This document shows, piece by piece, positions 40,187 through 49,826 of a DNA stretch of 64,000 nt. The position numbers were made by a program, and so were the translations under genes. The DNA lies in contig NZ_LQPP01000040.1 in assembly GCF_002102345.1 (NCBI RefSeq), positions 1 through 64,000 on the forward strand, written 5' to 3'. Each line of letters begins with the position of its first letter. Positions within the stretch are counted from its first letter, which is position 1. Source of the stretch: Mycolicibacterium peregrinum (GTDB taxonomy: Bacteria; Actinomycetota; Actinomycetes; Mycobacteriales; Mycobacteriaceae). Below the pieces are notes generated by a model. The model was given only the letters and a program-made list of their open reading frames with translations, had not been told where the DNA came from and ran no database searches.

Positions 40187-41479
40187 GTGGGTATCGCACC
40201 GCGGATCAATGGGGCGCGTCCCGACGACGTGCCGCGCTCGGAGATCGACCTCGGATCGTGGCAGTTCTGGCGCGAGGATGACGATGTCCGGGACGGCGCA
40301 TTCGGCGTGCTGCGCCGGGAGGCCCCGATCTCCTTCCACCGGGCCTGCGTCCTCGACGGCTCCCCGGAGAGCGCCGGGCACTGGGCGGTGACCAGGTACG
40401 ACGACGTGTTCCACGCCAGTCGCCATCCCGACATCTTCAGCTCCGCCTCCGGAATCACGATCGGCGATCAAACCCCGGAACTGGCAGAGTATTTCGGCTC
40501 GATGATCGCGTTGGACGATCCCCGTCACACCCGGCTGCGCAACATCGTGCGCAGCGCGTTCACGCCGCGGGTGGTGGCGCTGATCGAGGATTCTGTGCGT
40601 GACCGGGCCCGCCGTCTGGTCAGTGACATGGTGGCCCGGAATCCCGACGGCACCGCCGAGCTGGTCACCGAACTCGCCGGACCGCTACCGCTGCAGATCA
40701 TCTGCGACATGATGGGCATCCCCGAAGACGACCACCAACGGATCTTCCACTGGACCAACGTGATCCTGGGATTCGGCGACCCCGACCTGACCACCGATTT
40801 CGACGAGTTCGTCACGGTCGCGACGGACATCGGTGCCTATGCGACCGCGCTGGCCGACGAACGACGCGCGGCGCCCACCGAGGATCTGACGACCAGCCTG
40901 GTTCAGGCGGAGGTCGACGGGGAGCGGCTCACCTCGGCCGAGGTGGCCTCGTTCTTCATCCTGCTGGTGGTCGCGGGCAACGAAACCACCCGCAATGCCA
41001 TCAGCCACGGCGTGCTCGCGCTCACCCGCTACCCGGAGCAGCGGCAGAAGTGGTGGTCGCGGTACGACGAGCTGGCCCCCACGGCGGTGGAGGAGATCGT
41101 GCGCTGGGCGTCGCCGGTGAGCTACATGCGCCGCACGGTCACCCGGGACACCGTGCTGGGCGGGACAGCGCTGCCCGCCGGTGCAAAGGTGACGCTGTGG
41201 TACGGATCGGCGAATCGCGACGAGTCGAAGTTTGCCGATCCGTGGATGTTCGACGTCACCCGCCACCCCAACCCCCACCTCGGATTCGGTGGCGGCGGAG
41301 CGCATTTCTGTCTCGGAGCAAATCTGGCGCGGCGTGAGATCACCGTGGCGTTCGAAGAGCTGCACCGCCAGTTGCCCGACATCGTCGTGACCGAGGAGCC
41401 CGACCGACTCCTGTCGCCGTTCATCCACGGCATCAAGCGCATGCCGGTGGCCTGGCCCAGCCGCGCAGCGTCTACTTGA
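40187..41479 (+). CDS. cyp124: CYP124-family cytochrome P450 (methyl-branched lipid omega-hydroxylase-like)
   Basis: A 430-residue P450 that follows M. tuberculosis CYP124A1 along its length: DDVRDGAFGVLRREAPISF, MIALDDPRHTRLRNIVRSAF, I-helix VVAGNETTRN and haem ligand C375 in GFGGGGAHFCLGANLA. CYP124 hydroxylates the terminal carbon of methyl-branched lipids such as phytanic acid and also cholesterol derivatives. The GTG start at 40187 follows a -10 by 6 nt and gives the family N-terminus. No KstR box is seen upstream. The 3' end overlaps the convergent cupredoxin gene by 8 bp. Confidence 0.91.
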   Translation: MGIAPRINGARPDDVPRSEIDLGSWQFWREDDDVRDGAFGVLRREAPISFHRACVLDGSPESAGHWAVTRYDDVFHASRHPDIFSSASGITIGDQTPELAEYFGSMIALDDPRHTRLRNIVRSAFTPRVVALIEDSVRDRARRLVSDMVARNPDGTAELVTELAGPLPLQIICDMMGIPEDDHQRIFHWTNVILGFGDPDLTTDFDEFVTVATDIGAYATALADERRAAPTEDLTTSLVQAEVDGERLTSAEVASFFILLVVAGNETTRNAISHGVLALTRYPEQRQKWWSRYDELAPTAVEEIVRWASPVSYMRRTVTRDTVLGGTALPAGAKVTLWYGSANRDESKFADPWMFDVTRHPNPHLGFGGGGAHFCLGANLARREITVAFEELHRQLPDIVVTEEPDRLLSPFIHGIKRMPVAWPSRAAST

Positions 41480-41858
41480 CGGTCAGAGTGCCCAGCATCG
41501 CGGGGTGATAGAGGCAGTAGAACGGGTACTCCCCCGGTTCCCGCGGAGCCGTCAGCGTCGCCCGCCCCTTGCCGTCGACGTGAACGTCGAACGTGCCCTT
41601 GGTCCTGGACGTCACCGAATGCTCGACCTCGTCCTTGTTGACGATCGTGATCTCGGTTCCCGGCGCCACCGGCCCCAGTGCACTGAATCCCATACCTTCG
41701 ATCGCGATGACGGGGCCGGTTGGCATGGCCGTACCCGGACTGGTGGTGACCGTCTCGGAATGCCGGCCGTGATCGGATGGCGAATTGGCTTCTCCACAGG
41801 CAACAGTCGTACCCGCGAGCAGGAACAGCGACACGGCCAACGCTGCGAGTCGATACAT
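41472..41858 (-). CDS. Cupredoxin-like lipoprotein
   Basis: A 128-residue lipoprotein. The signal peptide (MYRLAALAVSLFLLAGTTVA) ends in a cysteine at residue 21, which would be lipidated. The mature domain is a cupredoxin with copper ligands visible as His in DEVEHSV and the Cys, His and Met of FYCLYHPAM, a type-1 copper set. It should carry electrons or bind copper outside the membrane. The ATG at 41858 is chosen for the signal peptide; a long upstream frame is a shadow. The redox partner is unknown; CYP124 is convergent, not in the same operon. Confidence 0.84.
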   Translation of the reverse strand: MYRLAALAVSLFLLAGTTVACGEANSPSDHGRHSETVTTSPGTAMPTGPVIAIEGMGFSALGPVAPGTEITIVNKDEVEHSVTSRTKGTFDVHVDGKGRATLTAPREPGEYPFYCLYHPAMLGTLTVK

Positions 41859-41929
41859 CCGGGACCCCCTGGGAATCGTCTGAGACCGCAGACAATTATC
41901 TGCCCCGCCGGGGGTGTGATGTGCCCGAT

Positions 41930-43348
41930 TCAGCCGACCCGGCGACCCACGACCACACCGGCCGTGAACGCGGCGACGAGGACACCGACGATGACCCAGG
42001 CCAGCACGCTGGAACCGCCGACCAGGTCGTTGAGGTTGGCCAGGATCAGCACCAGGGCGCCCAGCAGCCCGGCCAGGCCCAGCGCCGGGGCGACCCGCAC
42101 CCGCCACAGTGAATGGCCGTGCCGGTCGCGAGCGAAGAAAACCAGGACCGCCACGCTGGTGGCGATCATCAGCAGCACCACACCGACCGTCGTCGCCCCG
42201 GCGAACCAGGTGTAGAACTGGGCGGCCGGGTCCAGCCCGAAGACGACCGCCAGAAGGACGCTGATCGCCACGACCCCGGAGATCCACAGCGAGGCCCGAT
42301 GCGGTGAGCCGTGCCGATCGTGCGGTCGGCTCAGCCGCGCGGGCAGCACGTCACGCTGCGACAGCGCGAACACGTAGCGCGAGGCCACGTTGTGGAAGGC
42401 GAGGATGCAGGCGAACAGACTGGTGAAGTACAGGACCGTGATGATGTCGGCGCCCGCCGTGCCGATGTAGCGGTGCGCGGTGTCGCCGAGGAACGTGGCG
42501 CCCGAATCGGTGGCGCGGGCGACGGCCTGCTCGTCGCCCCAGCCCGAGATCAAGGCCCGGCTGGTGACCGCGTAGAACACCCCGATGAGGATCAGTGCCA
42601 GGTAGGTGGCCCGGGGAATCGTGCGCTCGGGAGTGCGGGCCTCGTCGCGGAAGATCGCGGTCGCCTCGAATCCGACGTAACTGATGATCGCGAACAACAA
42701 CCCGATGCCCAGCGACCCGGAGAAGATCGCACTCGGGTTGACGATGCCCGAGGACAGGCCGTGCTCGCCGCCGTTGGCCACGATCACCAGGTCCAGCACC
42801 AGCACGATCGCGATCTCCGCGGTCAACAGCACGCCGAGTACGCGGCTGGACAGCTCGATGTTGCGGTACCCGAGGTAGGTGGTGACGGCGAAACCCACCG
42901 CCGCGAACGCCCACCACGGCAGAGCCGGCCCGCCCGCCAGCTCGACGACGCTCGCGCCGGCCGGGCCGAGCAGCCCGTACACACCCGCCTCCAACGCCAC
43001 GTAGCTGACCAGCGCGACGAACGCGATACCGATGCCGGCCGGCAGCCCGAGCGACTGACGAACGTAGGAGAAGAAGGCGCCCGCCTCGTCGACGTACGGA
43101 GTCATCGCGGTGAAACCCACCGCGAACAGCAACAACACCAGCGTGGCGGCGATGAACGTGGCGGGGAATCCGGCTCCGTTGCCCGAGGCGATACCCAAGG
43201 GCACCACCCCGCCGATCACACCGAGCGGCGCGGCGGCGGCCACCACCATGAAAACGATCGAGGCCACTCCCAGGTTGCCGCGCAGTTGGCGCCCGGCCGC
43301 CGGCGGCGGGTAATCCAACGATTCTGGGGCTGTGGTGGTTTCGGACAT
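41930..43348 (-). CDS. APC-family amino acid permease
   Basis: A 472-residue membrane transporter with about twelve hydrophobic segments and the family opening LRGNLGVASIVFMVVAAAAP. The helix-1 and helix-6 regions (GGVVPLGIASG and IISYVGFEATAIFRDEARTP) match the APC superfamily substrate and ion sites. It would import an amino acid or related amine; specificity is not readable. The ATG at 43348 follows a frame that remains open upstream without conserved content. No clear operon partner. Confidence 0.87.
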   Translation of the reverse strand: MSETTTAPESLDYPPPAAGRQLRGNLGVASIVFMVVAAAAPLGVIGGVVPLGIASGNGAGFPATFIAATLVLLLFAVGFTAMTPYVDEAGAFFSYVRQSLGLPAGIGIAFVALVSYVALEAGVYGLLGPAGASVVELAGGPALPWWAFAAVGFAVTTYLGYRNIELSSRVLGVLLTAEIAIVLVLDLVIVANGGEHGLSSGIVNPSAIFSGSLGIGLLFAIISYVGFEATAIFRDEARTPERTIPRATYLALILIGVFYAVTSRALISGWGDEQAVARATDSGATFLGDTAHRYIGTAGADIITVLYFTSLFACILAFHNVASRYVFALSQRDVLPARLSRPHDRHGSPHRASLWISGVVAISVLLAVVFGLDPAAQFYTWFAGATTVGVVLLMIATSVAVLVFFARDRHGHSLWRVRVAPALGLAGLLGALVLILANLNDLVGGSSVLAWVIVGVLVAAFTAGVVVGRRVG

Positions 43349-43454
43349 GCTCGACCGTCCTTCGGGCAGCGTGCGCAAATATGACCCGCGGAACATAGGG
43401 CCGGGACGGGGCCGCACACCAGGTCTGGCGTCAGCGTGCGCAAAACCCGGCTTG

Positions 43455-44561
43455 TTACCCGGCTCCGAGCACGTCAAGCATTCCGGCCGCCGACCGCGGC
43501 CAGGTGAACTGTTCGGCACGCTGACGCGCTCTGCTGCGCCGCAGCGGTTCGGGTCGGCCGATCACGGAGGTGACGGCCTGTGCGATGGCACGTGGGTCGT
43601 TGTCGGCGGTCGCTCCGCTGTCGCAGGTGAGGATCTCGGCCAGGGCCGACGTCCGCGACACCACCGCGGGAGTTCCGCAGGCCAGCGCTTCCAGTGCGGC
43701 CAGGCCGAACGTTTCGTGCGGGCCCGGTGCCAGCGCGACGTCCGCCGAGGCCAGGATGGTCGCCACGGTGTCGCGGCAACCGACGTATCCGGTGAAGGCC
43801 ACCGGCAATCCGCTGGCCTGCCTCTCCAGCCGGGCCCGTAACGGTCCCTCCCCGACGACCACCAGTTGCGCGTCTACACCCGAATCACGCAGTGCGGCAA
43901 CGGTATCGATGCTTCGGTGAGCGTGCTTCTCCACTGACAACCTGCCGCAGTGCACCAGCAGGGTCTGCTGTGGCGCAGCCCAGCGACTGCGCATCTCGGC
44001 GCACCGCCGCCGGGGGTGGAACTGCTCGAGGTCCACCCCGAGTGGCACGGTCGCGACGTTGTCCGCACCGATGCGGTCGAACTCCTCCCGCGCAAAACCC
44101 GTCGTGCACACCACCGCGTCGTAGTTCGCCGCGGTGCGGCGGTTGGCGAAGTCCGCCACCATGACCGCCGCCGATCGCGGCAGCACCTGACCGACCAGCC
44201 GGTCCAGGCGTTCGTGGGAGATCATCACGGTGGCCACCCCATGCCGGCGGCCCCACGGCCCCAGCGACCGCAGGGTCAACCGGTCCGAAACCTCGATCGC
44301 GTCCGGACCGAGCTGTTGAAGCAACGCGGTCACCGGGCCCGGCAGCACCGCGCGGTAGCCCGCGGTGAACGGGATGAGCCTGGCGGGCAGGGAAATTCGC
44401 ACGACACCGGTGCCGAGCAGGTGTCGCTGTGGATGTGAACCCGGAACGATGAGATAAACCTCGTGGCCCAGCGCGCAGTACTCCGCGCCGAGGCGGTCGA
44501 CTGCGGTGCGCAGACCGCCCGATCGCGGGCCGTAGAAGTTGGCAACCTGGACAACCCGCAT
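43455..44561 (-). CDS. Glycosyltransferase family 4-like protein
   Basis: A 368-residue GT-B glycosyltransferase. The N-terminal acceptor domain begins MRVVQVANFYGPRSGGLRTA; the donor domain has VHCGRLSVEKHAHRSID and the retaining EX7E motif in PGPHETFGLAALEALACGTP. It resembles Rv0225 of M. tuberculosis from memory. It probably transfers mannose or another hexose to a cell-envelope glycolipid or polysaccharide, from a nucleotide-sugar donor on the cytosolic side. Acceptor is unknown. Length is typical. Confidence 0.86.
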   Translation of the reverse strand: MRVVQVANFYGPRSGGLRTAVDRLGAEYCALGHEVYLIVPGSHPQRHLLGTGVVRISLPARLIPFTAGYRAVLPGPVTALLQQLGPDAIEVSDRLTLRSLGPWGRRHGVATVMISHERLDRLVGQVLPRSAAVMVADFANRRTAANYDAVVCTTGFAREEFDRIGADNVATVPLGVDLEQFHPRRRCAEMRSRWAAPQQTLLVHCGRLSVEKHAHRSIDTVAALRDSGVDAQLVVVGEGPLRARLERQASGLPVAFTGYVGCRDTVATILASADVALAPGPHETFGLAALEALACGTPAVVSRTSALAEILTCDSGATADNDPRAIAQAVTSVIGRPEPLRRSRARQRAEQFTWPRSAAGMLDVLGAG

Positions 44562-44644
44562 GTCACGATGAGAACCGGGCCGCGTGTGCGGTCAACAACA
44601 ACGCCGCAACCGGGGCTTGAACAGCCGCTGAACAAGCCCGGGGA

Positions 44645-45547
44645 TCAGGCCAGATGTGCCCCGAACCAGTCCCGGATCCGGTGCCAGGCATCGGTCGCGG
44701 CCGCGGGGTTGTACCGCTCGCCGGTGTCGTTGAAGAACGCATGGTTGGCGTCGGGCTCGGTGATCAGCTCGTGCACCATGCCGGCGCGTTCCAGCGCCGC
44801 GCGTACCGTCGGTTCACTCGCGTTCACCCGCTGGTCCAGAGCACCGTAGAACGCGAGGGCCGCGGCAGCACGGGAATCACTGAAATCCGGATCGTCGGGA
44901 GCCGGGCCGTAGAACGGCACCGCGGCGGCCAGCGCCGGAGTACCCGCCGCCAGGAGTCGCCAGACCAGCCCGCCGCCCATGCAGAAACCGACCGCGGCGA
45001 CCTTGCGGCCCGGCACGCGGCGTTGCACCTCTTCGACGCCGGACTGCAGATCGGCAATCAACTGCGCCGGCTCGATCCGGCTCAACGCGGCGGTGGCACC
45101 CGCCGGGTCGGCGAATGCCGCCGTGCCGCCCTGGCCCGAGAGCAAATCGATCGCCAGCGCCGAGTACCCGATACCGGCGAACCTTCCGGCCACCGAACGG
45201 ATGTGGTCGGTGAGCCCCTTGTTCTCGTGGATCACCAACACCGCGCCCCTGGGTTCCGGCGCGGCGGCCCAGGCTCCCTGCAACTCCCCTGCCGGGCCCG
45301 ACCAACTGACCGGCGTGGTGGGCAGCGCGTTCTGCAGCCCCGGCGGTTCGGCCGGCCCCGGTGGCGTGCTCGGGGCGGTCGCGGGCGCCGGCTCCTTCGC
45401 CTCACCGCAGGCGGCGATCAGCGAGGCTGCCGCGGCCGCACCGATTCCCAGCAGTCCCAGCCGGCGCAGCGCCTCGCGACGCGACAACAGCCCGTCGAGG
45501 TGATCGGTCGCGATTTCCTCGGCGATGTAGCGCTGCAGTGGAGTCAC
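44645..45547 (-). CDS. Dienelactone hydrolase-family lipoprotein
   Basis: A 300-residue exported hydrolase. The N-terminus has SRREALRRLG, a twin-arginine-like motif, and a hydrophobic run ending in IAAC, so it is a Tat- or Sec-exported lipoprotein. The dienelactone hydrolase domain shows VIHENKGLTDHI, nucleophile Cys in GFCMGGG and the His of DANHAFF. Substrate is unknown. The GTG at 45547 lies 7 nt after a -10-like CATACT on the minus strand, a leaderless layout. It is divergent from the SDR gene, with the two -10 elements about 45 bp apart. Confidence 0.84.
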   Translation of the reverse strand: MTPLQRYIAEEIATDHLDGLLSRREALRRLGLLGIGAAAAASLIAACGEAKEPAPATAPSTPPGPAEPPGLQNALPTTPVSWSGPAGELQGAWAAAPEPRGAVLVIHENKGLTDHIRSVAGRFAGIGYSALAIDLLSGQGGTAAFADPAGATAALSRIEPAQLIADLQSGVEEVQRRVPGRKVAAVGFCMGGGLVWRLLAAGTPALAAAVPFYGPAPDDPDFSDSRAAAALAFYGALDQRVNASEPTVRAALERAGMVHELITEPDANHAFFNDTGERYNPAAATDAWHRIRDWFGAHLA

Positions 45548-45614
45548 CTCAGCCAGTATGCGCTGAAATGCCGAACCGCAGCTATAGAACTGCACGCGGC
45601 GGGATACTCATCGG

Positions 45615-46541
45615 ATGGCCTGGACACCCGACCCGGAGGCGCTGCGCGGACGCATCGCCGTTGTCGCCGGGGCCACCCGTGGCGCGGGTCGGGGCATCGC
45701 CGCGGCGCTGGGCGAGGCCGGTGCGACCGTGGTGTGCACCGGCCGCAGCAGTAGATGCGGTAGCCGCGACTCCGACTATGCCCGGCCCGAAACCATCGAG
45801 GAAACCGCCGAATTGGTCACGGAACTGGGCGGTTCCGGCGTCGCGGTACAGGTCGATCACCTCAGTGTGGCGCAAGTGCGCAAGCTGGCCGGGCGGCTCA
45901 AGGCCGACTACGGGCACATCGACATCCTGGTCAACGACATCTGGGGCGCCGAGGTGCTCAAGGGCCCGCCGGACACCTGGGGCCGGCCGATGTGGCAGCA
46001 CGACCTCGACGACGGTTTGCGGATGCTGCGTCTCGGACTGGACACGCACCTGATCACGTCGCACTGCCTGCTACCGCTGCTCGCCGACCGCCCTGGCGGG
46101 CTGTTGGTGGAGATCACCGATGGCACAACCGAATTCAATGCCGAGAACCCACGGCTGTCGGTGTTCTACGACCTGGTCAAGAACGCGGTGAACCGACTGG
46201 CGTTCAGCCACGGGCACGAACTCGCCGCGTTCGGCGCCACCGCCGTCGCGGTCACGCCGGGATGGTTGCGCTCGGAGATGATGCTCGACAACTACGGCGT
46301 CAACGAGGCCAATTGGCGGTGCGCACTCGACCTCGCCCGCACGGACGGTTACCCGGCCGCACCGCCGGGATTCGCCGAATCCGAGTCCCCCCGTTTCGTC
46401 GGCCGCGGTGTCGCCGCCGTGGCGGCCGACCCGCACCGGGCGCAGTGGAATCAACGTTCCGTCAGCTCGGCCGCATTGGCACGCCAGTACGGCTTCACTG
46501 ACCTCGACGGGCGGGTGCCGGATGCTTGGGCTCCGCTATAA
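45615..46541 (+). CDS. Short-chain dehydrogenase/reductase
   Basis: A 308-residue SDR. The cofactor motif GATRGAGRGIA, the variant NDIWG in place of NNAG, and YDLVK as YxxxK are seen. The insert between the cofactor and catalytic parts (WGRPMWQHDLDDGLRMLRLG) makes it longer than a classical SDR and resembles the DHRS1-like group. Reaction and substrate are unknown. The ATG at 45615 follows GATACT by 6 nt, a leaderless layout, and no ribosome site is present. Confidence 0.84.
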   Translation: MAWTPDPEALRGRIAVVAGATRGAGRGIAAALGEAGATVVCTGRSSRCGSRDSDYARPETIEETAELVTELGGSGVAVQVDHLSVAQVRKLAGRLKADYGHIDILVNDIWGAEVLKGPPDTWGRPMWQHDLDDGLRMLRLGLDTHLITSHCLLPLLADRPGGLLVEITDGTTEFNAENPRLSVFYDLVKNAVNRLAFSHGHELAAFGATAVAVTPGWLRSEMMLDNYGVNEANWRCALDLARTDGYPAAPPGFAESESPRFVGRGVAAVAADPHRAQWNQRSVSSAALARQYGFTDLDGRVPDAWAPL

Positions 46542-46641
46542 CCCAAGGTCAGACTGCGGCATCGACATTCAGTAGACATTTTTTCAAATCTGTTCACCAT
46601 TTTCATTGACACTGCCACCAACGGGACTGTTCTATGGCTGG

Positions 46642-48432
46642 GTGAGCTTCGACACAATCATTCGCAACGGCCGGTGGTTCGACGGCACCGGAGCCCCGTC
46701 AGCGGTGCGCAACATCGGAATTCGTGACGGGCACGTGGTCACCATCTCCCCGGACCTCCTCGACGAGACGGACTGTCCACAGGTCATCGACGCCACCGGC
46801 AAGTGGGTCATGCCCGGAATGCTGGACATCCATACGCACTACGACGTCGAGGTCCTGGGCGGCCCGTCGTTGTCGGAGTCGCTGCGCCATGGCGTGACCA
46901 CCGCGATGCTCGGGTCCTGCTCGCTGTCGACCGTGCACGTCGGCGGCGTCGACGCGGGCGATCTGTTCGGCCGGGTCGAGGCGATCCCGCGCGACCAGGT
47001 GATCGCCGCCGTCGACGACAAGAAGACGTGGACCACCTGCGACGAGTACTTGTCGGCACTCGAATCACTACCGCTGGGCCCCAACCTGGCCGCCTTCATC
47101 GGGCACTCCGACATGCGGACCGCGGTGATGGGACTCGACCGGGCGACCCGTAAGGATCAGCGGCCGACGGCAGCCGAACAGGCCCGCATGGAGCAGATGC
47201 TCAAGGAGGCCCTCGACGCGGGCTTCGTCGGGATGTCCTCACAGCAACTGCTTTTCGACAAGATCGACGGAGACACCTGCCGGTCCCGCACACTGCCGTC
47301 CACCTACGCCAAACCCCGCGAGCTCCGCCGGCTCAAGTCGATGCTGCGGCGCGCCGGCCGGGTCCTGCAGTCGGGACCCGATATCCAGAATCCGCTCAAC
47401 CTGGCCTCGCAGGTGGCCCAGTCGCTGGGGCTGTTCCGCAAGCAGCTGAAGACCAGCCTGCTCTCGGCTGCCGACATCAAGGCCAACCCGTATGCGATCT
47501 GGATGATGGGCCCGCTGGCCAAGGCGGCCAACACGCTCGGCGGCAACTTCCGCTGGCAGCATCTGCCGGTGCCGTTCGAGGTGTACGCAGACGGTATCGA
47601 CCTGGTGGTGTTCGAGGAATTCGGTTCCGGCGCAGCGGCTCTGCATCTGCGCGACGAGGTCGAGCGCAACGAACTGCTGCGTGACGAGTCCTACCGGCGC
47701 AAGTTCCGCAAGGACTACGACAGCAAGTTCGGCGTGCGGGTCTGGCACCGGGACTTCTTCGACGCCGAGATCGTCGCCTGCCCCGACGAATCCGTGGTCG
47801 GCAAGACCTTCGGCCAGGTCGGGCAGGAGCGCGGCGAACTGCATCCGGTCGACGCCTTCCTGGATCTGGTGCTCGAGCACGGCACCGCGCTCCGCTGGCG
47901 GACCACCATCTCCAACCACCGTCCCGAGGTGCTCAAGAAGCTCGCCCGGGATCCGGGTATCCAGCTCGGCTTCTCCGATGCCGGCGCCCACCTGCGGAAC
48001 ATGGCCTTCTACAACATGGGCCTGCGGCTGCTGCGGCACGTCCGCGACGCCGAGCAGGCCGGAGCGCCGTTCATGTCGATCGAACAGGCCGTGCACCGGC
48101 TGACCGGCGAACTCGCCGACTGGTACCGGATCGACGCCGGACATCTGCGCATCGGGGACCGCGCCGACGTGGTGATCGTCGATCCCGAGTACCTCGACGA
48201 CTCGCTCGATGCGTACGCCGAGGAGATCGTCGACCACTACGGCGGGTTGTCGCGCATGGTGAACCGCAACGACGACACCGTCACCGCGGTGCTCGTCGGC
48301 GGACGCACCGTGTTCGCCGACGGTGCGCTGACCGACCTGGTGGGCAAGCAGCGCACCGGCCAGTTCCTGCGGGCCGCACACCGTGTCCCGTCGATCTCCG
48401 CCGAGGATGGGAAGTTGACCAGTGTCCGTTGA
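46642..48432 (+). CDS. N-acyl-D-amino-acid deacylase-like amidohydrolase
   Basis: A 596-residue metal-dependent amidohydrolase. The N-terminal FDTIIRNGRWFDGTG and the metal site DIHTHYD (two His and an Asp) match D-aminoacylases, with HSD and the distal Asp in GFSDAGAH also present. It resembles Rv2913c of M. tuberculosis. Likely reaction: removal of an acyl group from an N-acyl-D-amino acid or related amide. The GTG at 46642 is used; an ATG at 46634 is out of frame and soon stops. A weak -10 (TTCTAT) lies 6 nt upstream. The end overlaps the next gene by 11 bp. Confidence 0.87.
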   Translation: MSFDTIIRNGRWFDGTGAPSAVRNIGIRDGHVVTISPDLLDETDCPQVIDATGKWVMPGMLDIHTHYDVEVLGGPSLSESLRHGVTTAMLGSCSLSTVHVGGVDAGDLFGRVEAIPRDQVIAAVDDKKTWTTCDEYLSALESLPLGPNLAAFIGHSDMRTAVMGLDRATRKDQRPTAAEQARMEQMLKEALDAGFVGMSSQQLLFDKIDGDTCRSRTLPSTYAKPRELRRLKSMLRRAGRVLQSGPDIQNPLNLASQVAQSLGLFRKQLKTSLLSAADIKANPYAIWMMGPLAKAANTLGGNFRWQHLPVPFEVYADGIDLVVFEEFGSGAAALHLRDEVERNELLRDESYRRKFRKDYDSKFGVRVWHRDFFDAEIVACPDESVVGKTFGQVGQERGELHPVDAFLDLVLEHGTALRWRTTISNHRPEVLKKLARDPGIQLGFSDAGAHLRNMAFYNMGLRLLRHVRDAEQAGAPFMSIEQAVHRLTGELADWYRIDAGHLRIGDRADVVIVDPEYLDDSLDAYAEEIVDHYGGLSRMVNRNDDTVTAVLVGGRTVFADGALTDLVGKQRTGQFLRAAHRVPSISAEDGKLTSVR

Positions 48433-48880
48433 AGACATCTCGATCGAAGAAACCGTCCACGGCATGTGGAAGGCACTGTCGGAACGTGACTGGGACCATC
48501 TCAAGACCTACCTGTCGGACGACTGCATCTACCTCGACATGCCGGTAGGCGCAGCCGCGGCCGCCAGAGGCCCGGAGGATATCGTCAAGCGGCTCAAGAT
48601 CGGCCTCGAACCGCTGGCGTCCTACGAGAACTTTCCGGGCCTGCTGGTCGACAACGGCCGTGATGCCATGTACGAACATCACGAGGAATGGCATTGGGCC
48701 ACAGGCGAATCCGCCGTCCTCAAGTTCGTCACCGTGCACCGGGTCGAGAACGGCAAGGTGACGCTGTGGAAGGACTACTGGGACATGGGCGCCCTGGCCA
48801 ACCACGCCCCGCCGGACTGGCTGGAGAACTTCGCCACCGCCGACATGTCGTGGGTGTTCGACGCCACCGGGCTGGTCTGA
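48422..48880 (+). CDS. SnoaL/limonene-epoxide hydrolase-fold protein
   Basis: A 152-residue protein of the NTF2-like fold. It starts SVEDISIEETVHGMWKAL and has WDHLKTYLSDDCIYLDMPVG and HRVENGKVTLWKDYWD, as in limonene-1,2-epoxide hydrolase-like proteins. Members are epoxide hydrolases, isomerases or ligand binders. The GTG start lies 11 bp inside the end of the amidohydrolase gene, so the pair is translationally coupled. The pairing recalls the Rv2913c-Rv2910c neighbourhood and suggests a shared pathway, not yet defined. Confidence 0.82.
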   Translation: MSVEDISIEETVHGMWKALSERDWDHLKTYLSDDCIYLDMPVGAAAAARGPEDIVKRLKIGLEPLASYENFPGLLVDNGRDAMYEHHEEWHWATGESAVLKFVTVHRVENGKVTLWKDYWDMGALANHAPPDWLENFATADMSWVFDATGLV

Positions 48881-48892
48881 CGACTTCGCCGC

Positions 48893-49258
48893 TCAGTCGA
48901 TACCCCACACCAGGCAGAACGGGTGGCCGGCCGGATCCCGGAACACCCGGAACAAGGTCTCCCCGACGGCATCGGTGACGCGGGTTGCGCCCAGCGCCAG
49001 CACCTGACGCTGGGCCGCATCCGGATCGTCGACCTCGATGTCCAGGTGAATCTGCTGCGATCCCCGCGGATCGGGAAACAGCGGCGGCTCATGCTGCGGT
49101 GAGTACTGGCAGGCCAACCGCCGGCCCGCCGGGTCGGTGACGACCACCCACGTGTCGTCCTCGGCGGCGACCTCGCCGCCGAGGACCTCGGCGTAAAAGG
49201 CCGCCAGCGCACGAGGATCCCGGCAGTCCAGCACGATGGAGCGAAGGCTTCCGATCAT
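48893..49258 (-). CDS. VOC-family (glyoxalase-like) protein
   Basis: A 121-residue VOC protein. It begins MIGSLRSIVLDCRDPRALAA and ends VFRDPAGHPFCLVWGID, both typical of the glyoxalase-like subgroup; QIHLDIEVDDPDAAQ marks the middle. Enzyme activity is not certain. The ATG at 49258 begins the conserved domain. It is convergent with the SnoaL-like gene (12 bp apart) and lies 55 bp downstream of the CMD gene on the same strand. Confidence 0.82.
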   Translation of the reverse strand: MIGSLRSIVLDCRDPRALAAFYAEVLGGEVAAEDDTWVVVTDPAGRRLACQYSPQHEPPLFPDPRGSQQIHLDIEVDDPDAAQRQVLALGATRVTDAVGETLFRVFRDPAGHPFCLVWGID

Positions 49259-49313
49259 GGCATGCGGTATTGCCGCCGCGTTGCCTGGGTAAACCGGGCC
49301 GCGATCGCGCGGG

Positions 49314-49796
49314 TTACAGCGTGATCCGGCAGGTTTGACCGATGTCGAGGGTCCGCAGCATCCGGCCCATCCCGAGCCACATCGCGCACGACAGCGCCAG
49401 GTCGGTGAGCAGTTCGGCATCCAACTGCTCACTGGCGCGATCCCAGAAGTCCTCGTCGTCGCGCAGTCCGGTGTGATCGCTCGCGAAGCGCTCGGCGAAC
49501 TCGGCGGCGATGCGCTCCTGCTCGCTGTAGCCCGGCCAGGTCCGCCACTCGGCGGCGTGGTCGTAGAGGTCCTCGTCCACTCCCGCCGCGGCACCGTCGG
49601 AGTCGCGGGTGTTCTGGCACACCACGCACTCGTTGTTGAGTGCGATCACCATCCGGGCCAGTTCGCGCACCCGGAGCGGCAAGCGGCCCTTGGTGTACAC
49701 CGCGTTGGTGAAGTTGGCCATCGCGGTGCCGATCTCGGGAGACTTCAAGATCCAGCCGGCCACGTCGTCGTCGGGAAATTCTCCGATTCGGCTCAT
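49314..49796 (-). CDS. Carboxymuconolactone decarboxylase-family (AhpD-like) protein
   Basis: A 160-residue CMD-fold protein. The active-site-like segment is LNNECVVCQNTRDSD: the CxxC pair is present, but the His that follows in AhpD (CxxCxxxH) is Arg. It may be a redox protein or a non-redox CMD enzyme. The ATG at 49796 follows TACGAT by 6 nt (leaderless), and a KstR box covers the -35 region, so control by the sterol regulator is likely. It is codirectional with the VOC gene downstream. Confidence 0.82.
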   Translation of the reverse strand: MSRIGEFPDDDVAGWILKSPEIGTAMANFTNAVYTKGRLPLRVRELARMVIALNNECVVCQNTRDSDGAAAGVDEDLYDHAAEWRTWPGYSEQERIAAEFAERFASDHTGLRDDEDFWDRASEQLDAELLTDLALSCAMWLGMGRMLRTLDIGQTCRITL

Positions 49797-49802
49797 GGCC
49801 GC

Positions 49803-49808
49803 ATCGTA
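49803..49808 (-). promoter_or_regulatory. -10 element TACGAT for the CMD gene
   Basis: Minus-strand TACGAT, then GCGGCC, then the ATG at 49796. The KstR box at 49827-49840 is 18 bp further upstream, over the -35 position. Confidence 0.5.
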
Positions 49809-49826
49809 CGCAGATTCCGGCAGTTC